NCBI GenBank assembly: GCA_005656395.1
Contig: SRSI01000028.1
Coordinates: 682,001-746,000 of the forward strand
Reading direction: 5' to 3'
Origin: Strongyloides papillosus
Lineage: Eukaryota; Nematoda; Chromadorea; Rhabditida; Strongyloididae
DNA: 64,000 bases
The translations under genes were made by a program, and so were the position numbers. Under the pieces are notes generated by a model, which did no database searches, was not told the DNA's origin, and saw only the letters and a program-made list of their open reading frames with translations. Of the stretch, positions 21,601-34,900 are shown in pieces (positions within the stretch are counted from its first letter, which is position 1; each line of letters opens with the position of its first letter).

Positions 21601-24600
21601 ATTACTTTTATCACTTCTGTCGGCATTTATATCCTCAGAGGTTGACGGAAATTTTGTCACTGAGCTTCGATCAATTGCATTGCAACTATGATTTTTGTTT
21701 TTAACAGGAGAACAATTGCGTTTTAATTTATATTGATGATTGTATATTTCATTATCATGTAATGCCTAAAAGACACAGAACATTTAAAATAATAACAGGT
21801 ACTTTAAAACGTGACTTTTGAAAAACAAAATTACTATTAAATGGCATTTAAATAGATCATTGTACATAAAACAATAAATGATTGTGCGAATAAAAGATGT
21901 GATTAACAATTTATCAAAAACTTACCAACAAAGATTTAATGCCACTTCCAGGAATTTTACCTCCTCCATAATAACCTAAAACTTTGAACATCCCTGTTCT
22001 TTTCGCTTTAATAAAAACATGAAAAATATATGGATCAATTGCATCTTGTTGTATATTAAATGTACTCCCTTGATTACTAATATATACTTGAAAATAATCA
22101 AAAACTAGAGGAAGTTGTTTATCAATTTTAAAGGATATTTTGAATGGTTGATTAATCAATACAACATCTGGATAATTAGTTATGATTTCATAACACTTTT
22201 CTAAATTAAATTTTTCTTTTACAATAATACTTTTACAGTCTATTAATATATCATTATCTTCGTAATTTAAAAATAATTTATATTCTCCACCAAAGGTGGG
22301 TATCCAATTTATTAGAAAACACATATCATTCTCAACAATATCAATCTCTGATACAACTTCAATATTCGTTTCAATATGTAATATCTTAAATTTGACATGA
22401 TCAATTTTTCCTGCCTCTGTAACATCTATATATAATTTTGGATGTTCAAACGCAATTAAATTACTGGGATAATTTGCATTCTTTGAAAATATTTTTATAT
22501 TTTGTGGTTCTTTTTCTGGTACAATAGTAAATCTTTTACTTGATACTTCATTATTATCATAATATATTCTCATTTCCATTTCCTCACCAACTAATTTGCT
22601 ATCTAGTTCATACTCAACATTATGTAAATGTTCTTTATCATTATTATTTACTACTTTAAAATTAACATAATCTTGAGGAAAAAATTTTATGTTAAGTGGT
22701 TTTTTCTTCGTTTCTGATGTATCAATTGTAAATTTATTTTTAATTCCAACTCTTGCCTTTTTAAACCCCTTACCACATACTTTAATAAGTTTGGGATTGT
22801 ATGGATTTTCAACATTAATACTAAATGGCGATCCCCTTATAGGAATATTATTTGGACCAAATTGTATATGCAATAAATGTATACCAATTGATTTTGGTAC
22901 AAATACAACATCACATATCCCACCTTTATCACCAATAATTTTTGCTTTAACCTCCGGATGATTTTCTATATAAAATGATAATAAGCCACGTCCACCAAAT
23001 CTTGTATCAATTTGGATAAAATTTTCTTCATTAACTGTTGCTTCAGATAATCCTTTTCCAGATGCAATAACTTTTTCTGGTGATATCTCATAAGTTACAT
23101 GATATTCATACTTTCCAATAACATTTTCATCAAATAGAATATGAAGTGCATGAGTACCAACTTCATTGGGAATGTATAATGCTTTAAAAATATTACAATT
23201 TATACTATCCTGTTCCATTTTAATAAAATAATTTGGCTTTGAATCATTGACCATTAAAACTGTTTGTAATCCTAATCCATATTGTTTTTGATTGTTGATA
23301 TCAACAGAAAAGTACAAATGATATCCTATCGGTATGACTTCTAAAAAGAAATAAAGTTTAATACTTTTTTTACTCACCATCACTTTTTAAACCATTAACT
23401 GTTATACCTACTGGTACCGGAATTGGTTTCACTTTTATTATCTTCTCAGGTAAGACAATATGACAAAACCGTACTTTTAAAGTATAATCTCCATCTTTTT
23501 CAGGAGTAAAATCAACTCGAAAAATACCATTACTTTTTTCATTAATAACAATATTAACTTCATCATCTTTATTGTTTAATAATGCTATTCCAATTTCTCC
23601 ATTACCAACATCTTGAGCATCAACATAAAAATATGCCGGGGAATGTATAATAATGTCATCATCAATTGCAGGCCCATAAATTTTTAATTTCGTAACATCA
23701 ATGGATTTATCAAAATTAATGACTATTGGTGAATTTTGAGCATGAATTCCTTTTTCATTAACAACTTCCAATACATAAGTACCGGGCTCAATATTGTCAA
23801 CTTCAATTTTATAATCTATCTCCTTTCCAGTTTGGTGTTTTATCAAATTAACTTTTTGCTTTATATTATTTGTATCTCTCAAAGTTATAATTGGTGGAAT
23901 ATGTAAATTTTTGGCTTTAAGTTTTAATGAAAGACAATTTTCAGTTTGACTTTTTAAAATTCTACCATTAACATCTAAAATCATTTCATTTTCCATGAAA
24001 TTATTATATTCATCTTCCTTATATATACGAACATTGAATGGTGATCCAGTAACATGATCACCATCTTCTGTTGTTATTTCAATTGAACCAAACCCTTCTT
24101 CTGATGGTGTAAAAAAACATATCATTTCATTTTCAGATATAGGTATCATCTCATCTTTAGGATCAGAGAATCCCTTAAATTTAAAATCTATTGAGAATAA
24201 TTAAATAAATTTATAAATTAAAAGAATTTACCTAAAGGTGGAAGATTTTTAAAGAGACCTTTAACATAAAAATGTGTCTTTTGATTAATTAATGCTTCAC
24301 GAATACCAGGACCTGTTACAATGATATTTTCATTTGAAATGTCATAAACGCATGTCTAAAAAAAATAATATTACTATAGAAGGTTAAAAATTGCTTACCT
24401 TATATGGACTTTCAGCAATGTGTTCACCTTCACTAGTAACATGAATATAATATTCTCCAACAATTTTAGGAATAAATTTAAAAGTCCTCCTAATCATATC
24501 TTTACTAGAATAATCCTCCACACACCCATTATTTAAATTTATTTTTTCTTTCCTTGGATCAACAACAGTAACATCAACTTTTAAGTCGTCAATAGAACTT

Positions 24601-26108
24601 GTCTCTGTTACAATGAAAATATCGTTACATATAAGATGATCAGAAGAATTAATTCCATTACCATAAAGTAAACATTCTTGAGGAATATGACATGTTACAG
24701 GAAATGGTGATTGTGATATTTGACATTTATTGACAAGAACATTAATAGAATAAACACCAGTAAAATCTGCCATAAACTGTACCTCTTTATCATTACTTTG
24801 TGGAATATCATTAATAGTATTTTTCACAAGAATCCCCTTTGGATCAACTATATAAACTTCTAAATAGTCGCTTGATAACAGATTCATTACAATAAATGAT
24901 GTCATTTGATGGATTGGAATTCCACAAAAAAGTTGTTTTAACTTAGGTTTATCAATTGCATGTAATGTTAATGGGTCTAATATTTTTTCATCATTTGTTA
25001 AATTATTGAATAATCTTGTGTTAATGAGTTGTGAACCTTCTGATTGAGGGGTGAAAGAAACTCTATACTTTGTTTTATTATATTTATTAATAATTACAGG
25101 TATGTTGTTATTTTTTTCATCAATGATATTAATATCGCATTCAATGTTGTTGTTTAAAACAGTCAAAGTAAAATTGTACTCTTGTCCAATACGGCAAACT
25201 TTTTCATCCTCAAGTGCATACTCACCATCAACAGATTTATATTTAGCATGAGGAAATTGTGATAAAAATGTCATAACCGATTTCTCATCAACATTTGGAT
25301 TTATTAATTCTTCAGGTTTTATTAATAGTGAAATTCCAAGATACTTTTCAGCATAACACATAGCTTTTTCAGTATTTTTTAATGCCTCCTTTGGATTATA
25401 CTCCTTCCAACCAAGTGATGAACCAGGACAACACGCTTCAACCAATGCTCCTAATGCAACTCCATCATTCCAATCACTTGTAAAATTGCATATAGGTAAA
25501 TCATGGGGAAGTTTTGTTCGTATCCATGAAATTAACCTTTGATTTGGTGATATATCATTACTAATATTACTCAAAATTTTACTATTCCTTTTTTCATTAT
25601 TACTGGATATGTTTTTATCATTTGTTAGGAGTGTCCTTCCAATAGAATAATTTAATATTAACGACCATACCAATCCAAGAACTAATTTTGTATTTTTGTC
25701 TAAAATATGTTGTGAATCAATGTTAACTAATCGAATTTTTTCAACATTCTCTAAAAAATTTAACGTAACAGATATATTTTCTTGTCTTTGAGCAGTAAAA
25801 TTAACTTTTTTATTAATTTTATTAATACGTTTTCCTGATAGAATTTGACATAATTTCACTAATGTTATTCCATCTGCAATTCCTTCCTCAAGATTTGTCA
25901 ATTGAATATCTGTTTCATGTAATTTGTGATTAACCCAACGTGTGAATGTATTATATTGAATATCCTTCCATGATGGATCAGCTAAATAAGAGTTTTTATC
26001 AGTATTGTTATTATTATTTTCAATATATTGTTTACTTTCATTGATAATGCTAATTTTTTTATTTAACTCATCAACACATTCTTCATTAATTTCTAAGTTA
26101 ATAGACAT
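18682..26108 (-). CDS. fln-1: Filamin (actin-binding, Ig-filamin repeats)
   Basis: Seven coding exons, in transcript order: 26108-24399, 24355-24232, 24187-23378, 23340-21926, 21765-21562, 21335-21161 and 21113-18682. They join in frame to 1719 aa with GT..AG introns. Residues about 49-156 and 187-289 are the two calponin-homology domains of the actin-binding region (WKDIQYNTFTRWVNHKL; QRLISWIRTKLP, SVMTFLSQFPHAKYK). About 14-15 immunoglobulin-like filamin repeats follow, marked by GSPF/SSPM/DSPF strand motifs; the protein ends GDQQIPGSPFSVDF, as filamins do. Exon 5 (68 residues) is polar, not Ig-like, and resembles a hinge. Repeats before it are divergent, those after it strongly conserved. 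The first ATG is at 26108, 27 bases after a TATTCAG acceptor; an upstream in-frame TTG at 26132 is not a credible start. Filamins cross-link F-actin and scaffold membrane receptors. It is shorter than vertebrate filamins (24 repeats). Confidence 0.93.
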
Positions 26109-29100
26109 TATTGTTTCTTTTTTCTTTGACAATACCTGAATATCTTGTGTGTAGGAATTTTAGTAAGATGAACTGAAAAAAATGTAATTTTGAATAAAGA
26201 TAGTTTAAAGAAATAGTAAAATTTAAAAAATGTATAAAATTAAATATATATATGTGTGTAGTAAATAATTATACATATGAAATAAATTTTTATTATATTT
26301 TTCATAGTACAATAAAAATATGATTAAACAAACGGATTATTCTTTTCTATAAATAAACTTATATTTAATTAAAATAAATTTTTAACTGATGAGTGAAAAT
26401 CATAATAATTGTATGTAATTTATACTATTACAAAGAAATAATACATTGGTGTTTCAATTTATAAAAAATAGCAATTACAAAATGTAATTTTTTCTTTTAA
26501 AATATAGAAATTACTACGTACAATCATAAAGACATATAATTTTTGTTTTTTTGTAAAGAATAATATGTATATTAGTCATTAAGTAAAAAAGGACTGAAAA
26601 AGAAAGTGCTATATTTATGAGAACAAGAAGGTAAAGTAAAGAAATTGATCTGATTACAATATAATTACAAAAATGTTTAATATTTTCAAGATTTTAATTT
26701 AATAATACACAACTTGTTTAAATATACATATTTTAATGGAAGCATAAATAATAATAATTATTTTAGGTTAAAGTAAACAAAGATTATTATTATTATTAAT
26801 TTTAAGCAAACAATAAAAAAATTATATCAACATGTAAGTCAATTTTTTGTGCTCAAATTTGATTAAAGACTAATAGTATAAAATTTATTAAGAACCGAAA
26901 TAAACGAAATATATGAATAAATGTAATTATATACATATGAATTAATTATATAATAAGAATAAAAATTTATTTAATAACAATTTAATGTGATTGGTATTTT
27001 CGCAGTTTTGTTATTAAAAAGGTAATCCAAATATAAATAATTTCTCATTCCTGTTTATAATATACAACTCATTTTTAACAGTTATAATTTTAAAGTAATT
27101 TATTAAATATTCCATAAAAGTAAATATGATTAATCAAGAATATGATGCTTTAATAGATATTTGTAACATTTCAAGTTTATTTAAACATCAAAACATAGTA
27201 CTTTATGAGAATATTTAATAATAAACTAATACTCTACTAAAACTTTATGAACCTTCAAAAATAAGAAAAATGTTTTATATACTATGTATATATAGTTATT
27301 GTTGATTTTAGCTTAAGTATAATGTGGTTATATTAAATAAAATAGTAAGCACGACTTATTAACCCATATATACAAAAATTTTTGTATCATCTAAAAGATA
27401 ATCTTTTATGAATCACAAAAATAAATAAAATTAATTCATGTTAAATCAAATATTGTGACTTTTTCTATTTTTAATAATCATATTTAAAAAAAAATATTAA
27501 AAATAATAATTTTAATATAATATTACTTTACTATTTATAGCTGATTTATCTTAAAATTATTCTTTTATCTAAAAAAATCAACAAAAACATTGTTTACAAA
27601 CATTTAGAGTGTAAAAAATATTGTGGGAATGATCATATAACTATTTGTTTTATTAAACTATAAAAAAAATGTTATTATGATTAGATTTTTACAAAAAAGC
27701 AATTAAACATGAAATATGGCTTTTTTAGGAATGATAAGAAATTATTTAATATATAAAAATTTTAAATAACTAGTTAACATTAAATTTTAAAATATTTTCT
27801 TCTGCACTTATTATAAATTGTGATGTTTAATAAAGAAGATTTTAATTACTTTCTATTTTGTGCATATTTTAGGTAAAATTATCAAAGATTAATTATAAAT
27901 AGAATATTATCAATTTAATGTAGGCTTGTAGTAGTATAAAACGTTCAATTTCTTATGATGCGCCAAAAATGAAATAGGTACTTAATGTGGTGATAACATA
28001 TTATATGAGAAAAGATATAAAAGTTTATCAATACAAACAACTAAACCTATCATTAAATATTACAAAAAAAAATGAAATAAAGCCTTTTTTTTATTTTTAT
28101 ACTACTTGAAAATCAAAGAAACAGAATGTACTAAGGAAAATACTATTTTACAACAATAGTAATCTCGTAGCAGTAAAGTGTAAACAAAAATTGATGTGAT
28201 AAATATTATTTTCGTTTTTCTAATTTATTATATATGTTAAAAAACTTAATGGTACAAAAAAATAAATCATTAATTCCAGTAATTTTTTTTTAGAAATGAC
28301 AAATTTAATTTTCATATTATGGTGATGCATTTGTACATAAATTGTAAAATAGATATATATATATATTAATTGATAGGAAAAATCAATCTAAAACAATGAG
28401 AAAAAAAGTTGTAAATTTAGAAATATCACAAGTTTGAAATAATTTATTTGATTGTATATAATGATAGAAGGTTAATAAAAATTTAGAATATAATATTAAT
28501 GTAAAAATAAGATAGGAAAGATAGTTAACATACCTTTTTTATACATAAATTAGATCACATAAATATTAATGATTATTTCAAACTTTTGGATGTTACACTT
28601 TTTTAAATAAACTTATTTTAATAAAAGTATACTGAATGAATAAATTTTTTAATCTCAATATGTATTATTAAGTTGGATTGATATTCTATCAGATTTAATA
28701 GAAATAAAATTAATATATATTATAACTGTGTAATTTTGTTTCCTCTAAAAGTTATTTATTTAAATTTTAATATATTTGATGATTTAGAGATACACTTGAT
28801 TATAAATTTTTCTTAGGGTATTAACTTTAAATGGTATTGCTTGATTTAATAAAAATATATTCATATATATCTATAGGGGGCATAAAAAGTACACTAAATA
28901 TTTTAAATTCTATTAATCAACAATAAAAATCTATATATTAGTCATATAAATGTCTTGATTATTCAAAAAAACTAAGAGTTTTATTTTGGTATATATATTA
29001 AAATATATAAAAATTGTAAATATTTATTATACTGATAAGGGCATATTATTATTATGACTAATTTAAGTATAACTTATACACATTCCAGTCATTATGTTTA

Positions 29101-29887
29101 CATAAAGAAAAATTATAAGTAATATATTTTTAATTTTTTGAATTATTTAAAATAATTAAGTCTCAAAAAACGTATATTTCTTATTAATAAATTTAAAAAT
29201 TAATTTTAATTATGTTGACACTTTATTAAACGTAAGAAATAAATTTTAATTTATAGGTTAATGTTATTAATTAAAATTAGAAAAATAATTAAACCACAAT
29301 TTCTATAATTTAATGATAAAAAGTATTAATAATTATCTAACAATAACTTTCAAACACTAATACATTTTTTTAATAGACCAATTAAAAAAACCAAAAAAGT
29401 CTTTTCAACTTAAAATAGGTTTTTTTAAAAGTAAATAAATAAGTTTTAGAAATTCTTCACTGTATATTGAAAGATATAATACGCATTTATTGACAATAAA
29501 AAAAAATTTTTATAGTTAAAAATAAAGTTTTATTAAATTGATCCTTTAAACAGATAATTAGTGTTATGTATATTTTTTTCAAGTTGAATTATTTATTACG
29601 AATTTATTCACTTTTTTCTGTAAAAAATGCATTAATTTGTTTATCTAAATTGAAGTTGATTAAAGATTAGTATTCTCAAAAATTGGAAAGAAACTACATA
29701 AGAATAGTAAGCTTTTAAAGATTATCTAATATATTTAATGAATTGATTGACATTTAGGAACACTAATATTTAAGATAACACAGAAATTGTAATTTTTTTA
29801 TACCTAAAGTAAGATACCACTTTTATATATATATACAATAAAATACCAGAAAACAAAATATATATAATTATATAAACATTCTTCATA
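26109..29887. other. Large intergenic region between divergent genes
   Basis: About 3.8 kb separating the start of filamin (leftward) from the start of the secreted-protein gene (rightward). Extremely AT-rich, with short (AT)n runs (near 28350 and 29825), and no gene, transposon end or RNA recognised. It must hold the promoters of both flanking genes, but no specific elements stand out. The base just upstream of filamin's mRNA start, TATTCAG at 26142-26136 on the minus strand, is a plausible trans-splice acceptor. Confidence 0.5.
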
Positions 29888-31362
29888 ATGCTTTCTCATA
29901 TTTCAAAAATATTTATTTACATATTTTTTATAAATAAAATTATTTGTTATCATTTTGACATATATCCATATGAAGCTTTCCTTCCAAAAGTCGTAAGGAT
30001 TGAATGTCGTTCATACAGTGGAAGAAAAGTATGTGCTGAATTGTATAATTTTAGTAAGTTTAGATAAATTTATTTTGAAATCAACATTTTTTAGATGGAC
30101 ATCCAAGAAATCCGGATATGATTTGTGAACCATTTGGTCACTATTCATATAGATGTTTCTTTAGTAGGGATGATTATAGATGGATAGAAAATATTTATAA
30201 ACCATATATTGAAAAATTAAAGACAGATGAAGACGACCCATTAGTTGGAAGTATTGATTATGACTATAAATCATATGCTTCAATTATTCGTGAAAATTGT
30301 AATAAAAATTGTCCAATCTTGGATATTGAAGAAACTATTCCTATTGTTCATATACCTCATGATAAATCACCAAGTAATTTCAGTGAAAATTTAGTTATTA
30401 CAAATAAATACGGAAAAACAATAAAGTACCAAAAAATGAAATTTATAGATGGGAAGGAGTATTTTGTTGAGGTACCCCTTCAAAAGAAAATGTTTAAAGA
30501 TGATTCTTATTTATGCAATGAAAGAAGACGTGAGTCTGTTTTATACGACAACAATATAAACCCGTGTGAAACATATGTAGATGGAATTGAACATACTCCA
30601 CGTTCTACAATTCCTATTATATACAATCACCATAATTTAAATTTATTTAATGATGATGTCTTTGAAATTTGCAATTTTGATAGTGATTGTAAAATAATTC
30701 GATTTACTATCCCTTTTAACTTTAATAGAGATTCAGATTTATATAAAGAATTATATCACAAATATGGACATTTGTATAGTCAAAGAGTAAATGAAAGTAA
30801 TGTAGATATTGGTAATTATAGTAGACAATGGGATGATAGATATAGACAGGAGTATGATCGTCAAAGACAAGAATTACCTAGAGGAGACCACAATAGGCAT
30901 TATTCTCGAAGATGTTACTCAACTGGACGTTGTAGACATATAAATATTCATATAACAACTGACTGTGATGATAAATTTGATCCAAGAAATTGTAATTATA
31001 AGAATAAAGATATTTATAAGAATAGAGAAGAAGAATATCAAAGGCGTATACAAATTGGTAGGGAAAATATTGAAAAAGAAAGGGAAAGAATAAGGATGGA
31101 AACAGAGTTATCAAAACAAAGGATAGCACAATTACAAGAATATGCTAGGAGAACTAAACTTGAAAGTGATCGTCAAATTGAAAGAATAAAACAAGATATG
31201 GAGGAGAAGCAACGTATTCATGAAGAAAGAAATAGAGTTATTGATAGTGATCTTAAAAGGCGGAAGTATCCAACAAGAGAAGAGTTATATCCAAAAGATA
31301 ATGGTAAAAATGAAATTTTATCTGAAGGATGTAGTTATGAAGTTAATGTGAAATCATGCTAG
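29888..31362 (+). CDS. Secreted nematode protein with C-terminal charged coiled coil
   Basis: Exon 1 (29888-30053) and exon 2 (30095-31362) join across a 41-bp GTAAGT..TTTTTTAG intron in phase 1, giving 477 aa. Residues 1 to about 20 form a signal peptide (MLSHISKIFIYIFFINKIIC). The mature N-terminal part is Cys-rich and aromatic (VRIECRSYSGRKVCAEL, MICEPFGHYSYRCFF, NCNKNCP). The middle is an Asp/Tyr/Asn-rich, polar region; an Arg/Tyr/Gln-rich stretch (about 340-390) is followed by a highly charged helix (about 390-455) with Glu/Arg/Lys heptads, a probable coiled coil, and a final Cys-containing tail. No known family is recognised. The paired cysteines after a signal peptide suggest a disulphide-bonded extracellular or cuticle-associated protein. 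The downstream AT-rich region has AATAAA immediately after the stop. Confidence 0.75.
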
Positions 31363-31933
31363 AAATAAAAATAATATTTTTTATTATGACACATTTTTGT
31401 AATGGTGATAAACTACTTTTTTAAGTAAACTTATTTATAAATCTGTTTAAAAAACGTTCCTTATCAATGATAAAATATTGATAAGTAAAATAAGCACAAC
31501 AATGTAAAATAACCTTAAAAACTATGTATAAAAGTCCGGTAAAATGAGAAAAATAAAAAATGACAAATGTATCTTCCTAGAGACAAATTGAAATTATGCT
31601 CCCTTGTCATTGAGCCTTACTGAAAACTGCTATGTTTGTATAAGACAATTTTTTCCAGTATTAAATTTTTTTATTCGTTACTATGATTAATAAACGAGAT
31701 AAGATACAACGACTTAACTAATATGAAAATAAATATAAATTACATCCAAATGAAATAAATAAATATAAACCATAGAACAAACCTAACTCCGTAAATTATG
31801 GTTCTAAAACCTAAAGGTAAATTTTGAATACCAAAATAAAAGAAAAAAACCATATAATATATTTTAAAATTTTTCTATTTATAAAATAATAGAAAATAGT
31901 TAGAGATCAACATTAATATAAAATATTTAAAAA
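31363..31933. other. Convergent intergenic spacer
   Basis: 3' flanks of the secreted-protein gene (+) and scc-2 (-). Contains AATAAA at 31364-31369 on the plus strand and TTTATT (minus-strand AATAAA) near 31669-31674. No gene is seen. Confidence 0.5.
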
Positions 31934-34900
31934 TCAATCGTCATAATCATCCTGCGATTCCGAATCATTTGGAGCACTTTGAGCATAGTCTGATGGTGAT
32001 GATTTAATAACAGAATCATCATCATCCAATTTGTCAATGGTAAGGAGCATTGATCTAAAAGCAACAATTTCATGGGATAATTCAATATGACCTGAAATTG
32101 TATTTCTTTTAGCAATGACATCAGGATGGAGTTCTCGTAAACATGATACTGGATTGAATATACTTATATTTTTGCGCGTTACAGGTTTTTCATATACTTT
32201 TGCCTGCTCTGAAGGACTATATTCTTTAACTTTAACCTCATTTAAACCATACATTTTCATTAAAAATAGTTTAAGAGCATGTAGTAGAATACATGCTTGA
32301 CGATTATTCATCAATTCAAATATTTGAGACTTATCCTCTGGTAGACGGCGATATATCAACTCTGCCGTAAACTCAACATCTTCATCCATACTTGTTACAT
32401 CATGTATTGTTTCTTTTGGTAGGAGCATTTGTTTTATATTTGCTAATATATCATTACCATGTAATGATATTATGTTATCTGCGGTGTTAATAACATAAAG
32501 TGGCTCATCAAGTACTTGATAAGGAAATAGTGCTAGATTATCTGCAACAAATATCCATTCTTCAAGTGATAACTTTTCTTTACTAGCCTCCGAAAAAAGA
32601 CGTAATGTTGATGATAAAAAACTTCTACGTTGTTGTCTATTTGTTCGTAATAATGCATATAATCCAGATAATTTAGCTGCAGCATCATCTGTATTCTTTG
32701 GTATATTATATTCATTATACGTTATCTGTCCAACCTGATCACATGCTCTTATTCCACGTAAAATATTATTCTTTAATACTTTTTTTAACATAATATGCAA
32801 TTTTGATGCCATTCTAATTCCAAGGACTGATTTACTTGGTATCATTCCTGTATACTTAGAATCAATTTCTTTTAAAACATTCTCAATTCTGTATCTTATC
32901 TTTATTTGAGGATCTGTTGACATAGCAATTAATGTTGGAATTGATGAACCAGGTGTAACTAAACCTTGTTGTAATGTTTGCCAAACAACCTGTGATGCAC
33001 ATAAACGAACCTCTTCATATAAATTAAAATAACTATTTAACACAGAAACCCAATAGTTTTGAATTATTGATGAACTTAATCCTGCGCAACTTAACTCCAT
33101 TTCCTTAAGATCTTCGACTTCTTTACTTTCTTGCCATCTCTCAACACTTTTTGCCATCTTTTGATCTTCAGCTTGTAAGAATAATGATAAATTTTGTAAC
33201 GCTTGTGTTTTAAGTTTTAAATATGCATTATCATTAGTTGTAAGCAAAAACAAGTACATTTTTTTTGTTTCTTGGTGTGTTAAATATTCAGAATGTTCTG
33301 ATGCAAAATAACCCATTGATGTTAATGCTGTAAGACGAATCTCAGCAACGGGGTGTTTTAAGAATGTTATAAGTATGTCGTGAACAGTTTCCTTAAATAA
33401 TCTTGGATCTTTTAAATCTCTTTTTTCAGAAAGTAATGCGATTAATGGTTTTGTTAATGTTACTGATTTATCCTCATCAGCCATTATTTCGTCGAAGTCA
33501 TAACATTTAGCCATGATGCCAATTGTGTATATTGCTCTTAATATAAAGCTACGATCAGAATCATCTTTCTTATCTTTTTCATCTTTACCACTTTTGTTTT
33601 CTAAACTTTTTTGAATCTCCTTTTTACGAAGTTGTAATAAAAAAAGAAGATATATTAAAAAGTTTGTTAAAATTAATGGCTTTCTTTTTTTCCATTTTTT
33701 GTAGGCAGCACTCATACATGATAATGCTTGTGCTATTATAACTTTTCCACCATCCAACACTAATTCCTTTAATCTTTCTTCTAGTGCATTTATAAATGTA
33801 TCAGAAGGATAATCCATTAATGGTACAATTTTTTCAAGCATGCGAATAACCTCCTTAAGGACTTGTATTTCAGATGGTGTAATGGCTTTCATAGATAGAT
33901 ATGGTAACAATACTTCAGCATGCTTTAGAAGTAATTTTGGTTTAACACAACTAAATACTGATAATGTTAATAAAACACCTGTTAGTAAAGTATGACTAGA
34001 TTTAGTATTTACTACCTCATCATGGACATCCTCAGCTTGATTGACGGCATTTGTGATTTTTTGATCTAGTGTTAGGACAATGTCAATTAAAGAATCAACG
34101 ATTTGTTCACCTGATTCAATAAATCCTCTTTCCATTTGTTTGTTTAATGCTGTAAAAAGCAACTCAACATTTGGTAGTAGACCTTCTTTATTACAATTGG
34201 ACATTGTTTTAGCCATTTCATATGCCCTTCTTGATAATTCATCACTATCATTAGTTATTGTAAACCAAAATGATTGAAATGTCTCAACAACTAATTTTTT
34301 AACACTTTCCTCATCATTAACACGTCTTATCATCTCAGTAAATATTTTATAATTCTGTGGTAAATCACAACGCTTCTCAATAATATCTCTTAATATTCTA
34401 ATGACACGTTTTCTTACAGCCAATGATGAATCTTTAATTCTACCCATCAATACATTAAAATAACTATCCAGAAATTCTATATGAGAATTTAAGTATTTTC
34501 CAACAAGATCAATGGTCGCCTCTCTAACTGCTGCATTTTGATCCATCATACGTGCTTGAACAGCACTATTGACCTCAGGTATCATTAAAACTTCATTATC
34601 AGCATCAATAATTTGTGTTAAACAACGCATAGCTTTGGTACGTAAACCAATAGCAGTCTCAACATGAACACCATACAAAATATGTTTTAGATATTTATCA
34701 AATGATTGTGAAAATTCACGAGTGGATGCCATATACCTAACAACCCATTGTGCATCACTATCCAACATTATCATTGATGTCTTCCTAATATGTTGTGAGC
34801 GTTTCTTTAAATGTTTTTTGTCAGCTAAATTAATAAGAAAATGTTTCATATGTGTAAATTTATCAGTGATTTTGGCAAATTTTTTATCTGCCTTCCTAAT

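Noticed and set aside
19172..25251. Several plus-strand frames inside filamin (for example 19172, 20414, 22689, 25051)
   Set aside because: Antisense shadows of filamin exons whose minus-strand translation is clearly conserved.
26109..26132. TTG at 26132 as the filamin start, adding eight residues
   Set aside because: Not an ATG; the ATG at 26108 lies just behind a trans-splice-like acceptor and fits eukaryotic initiation.
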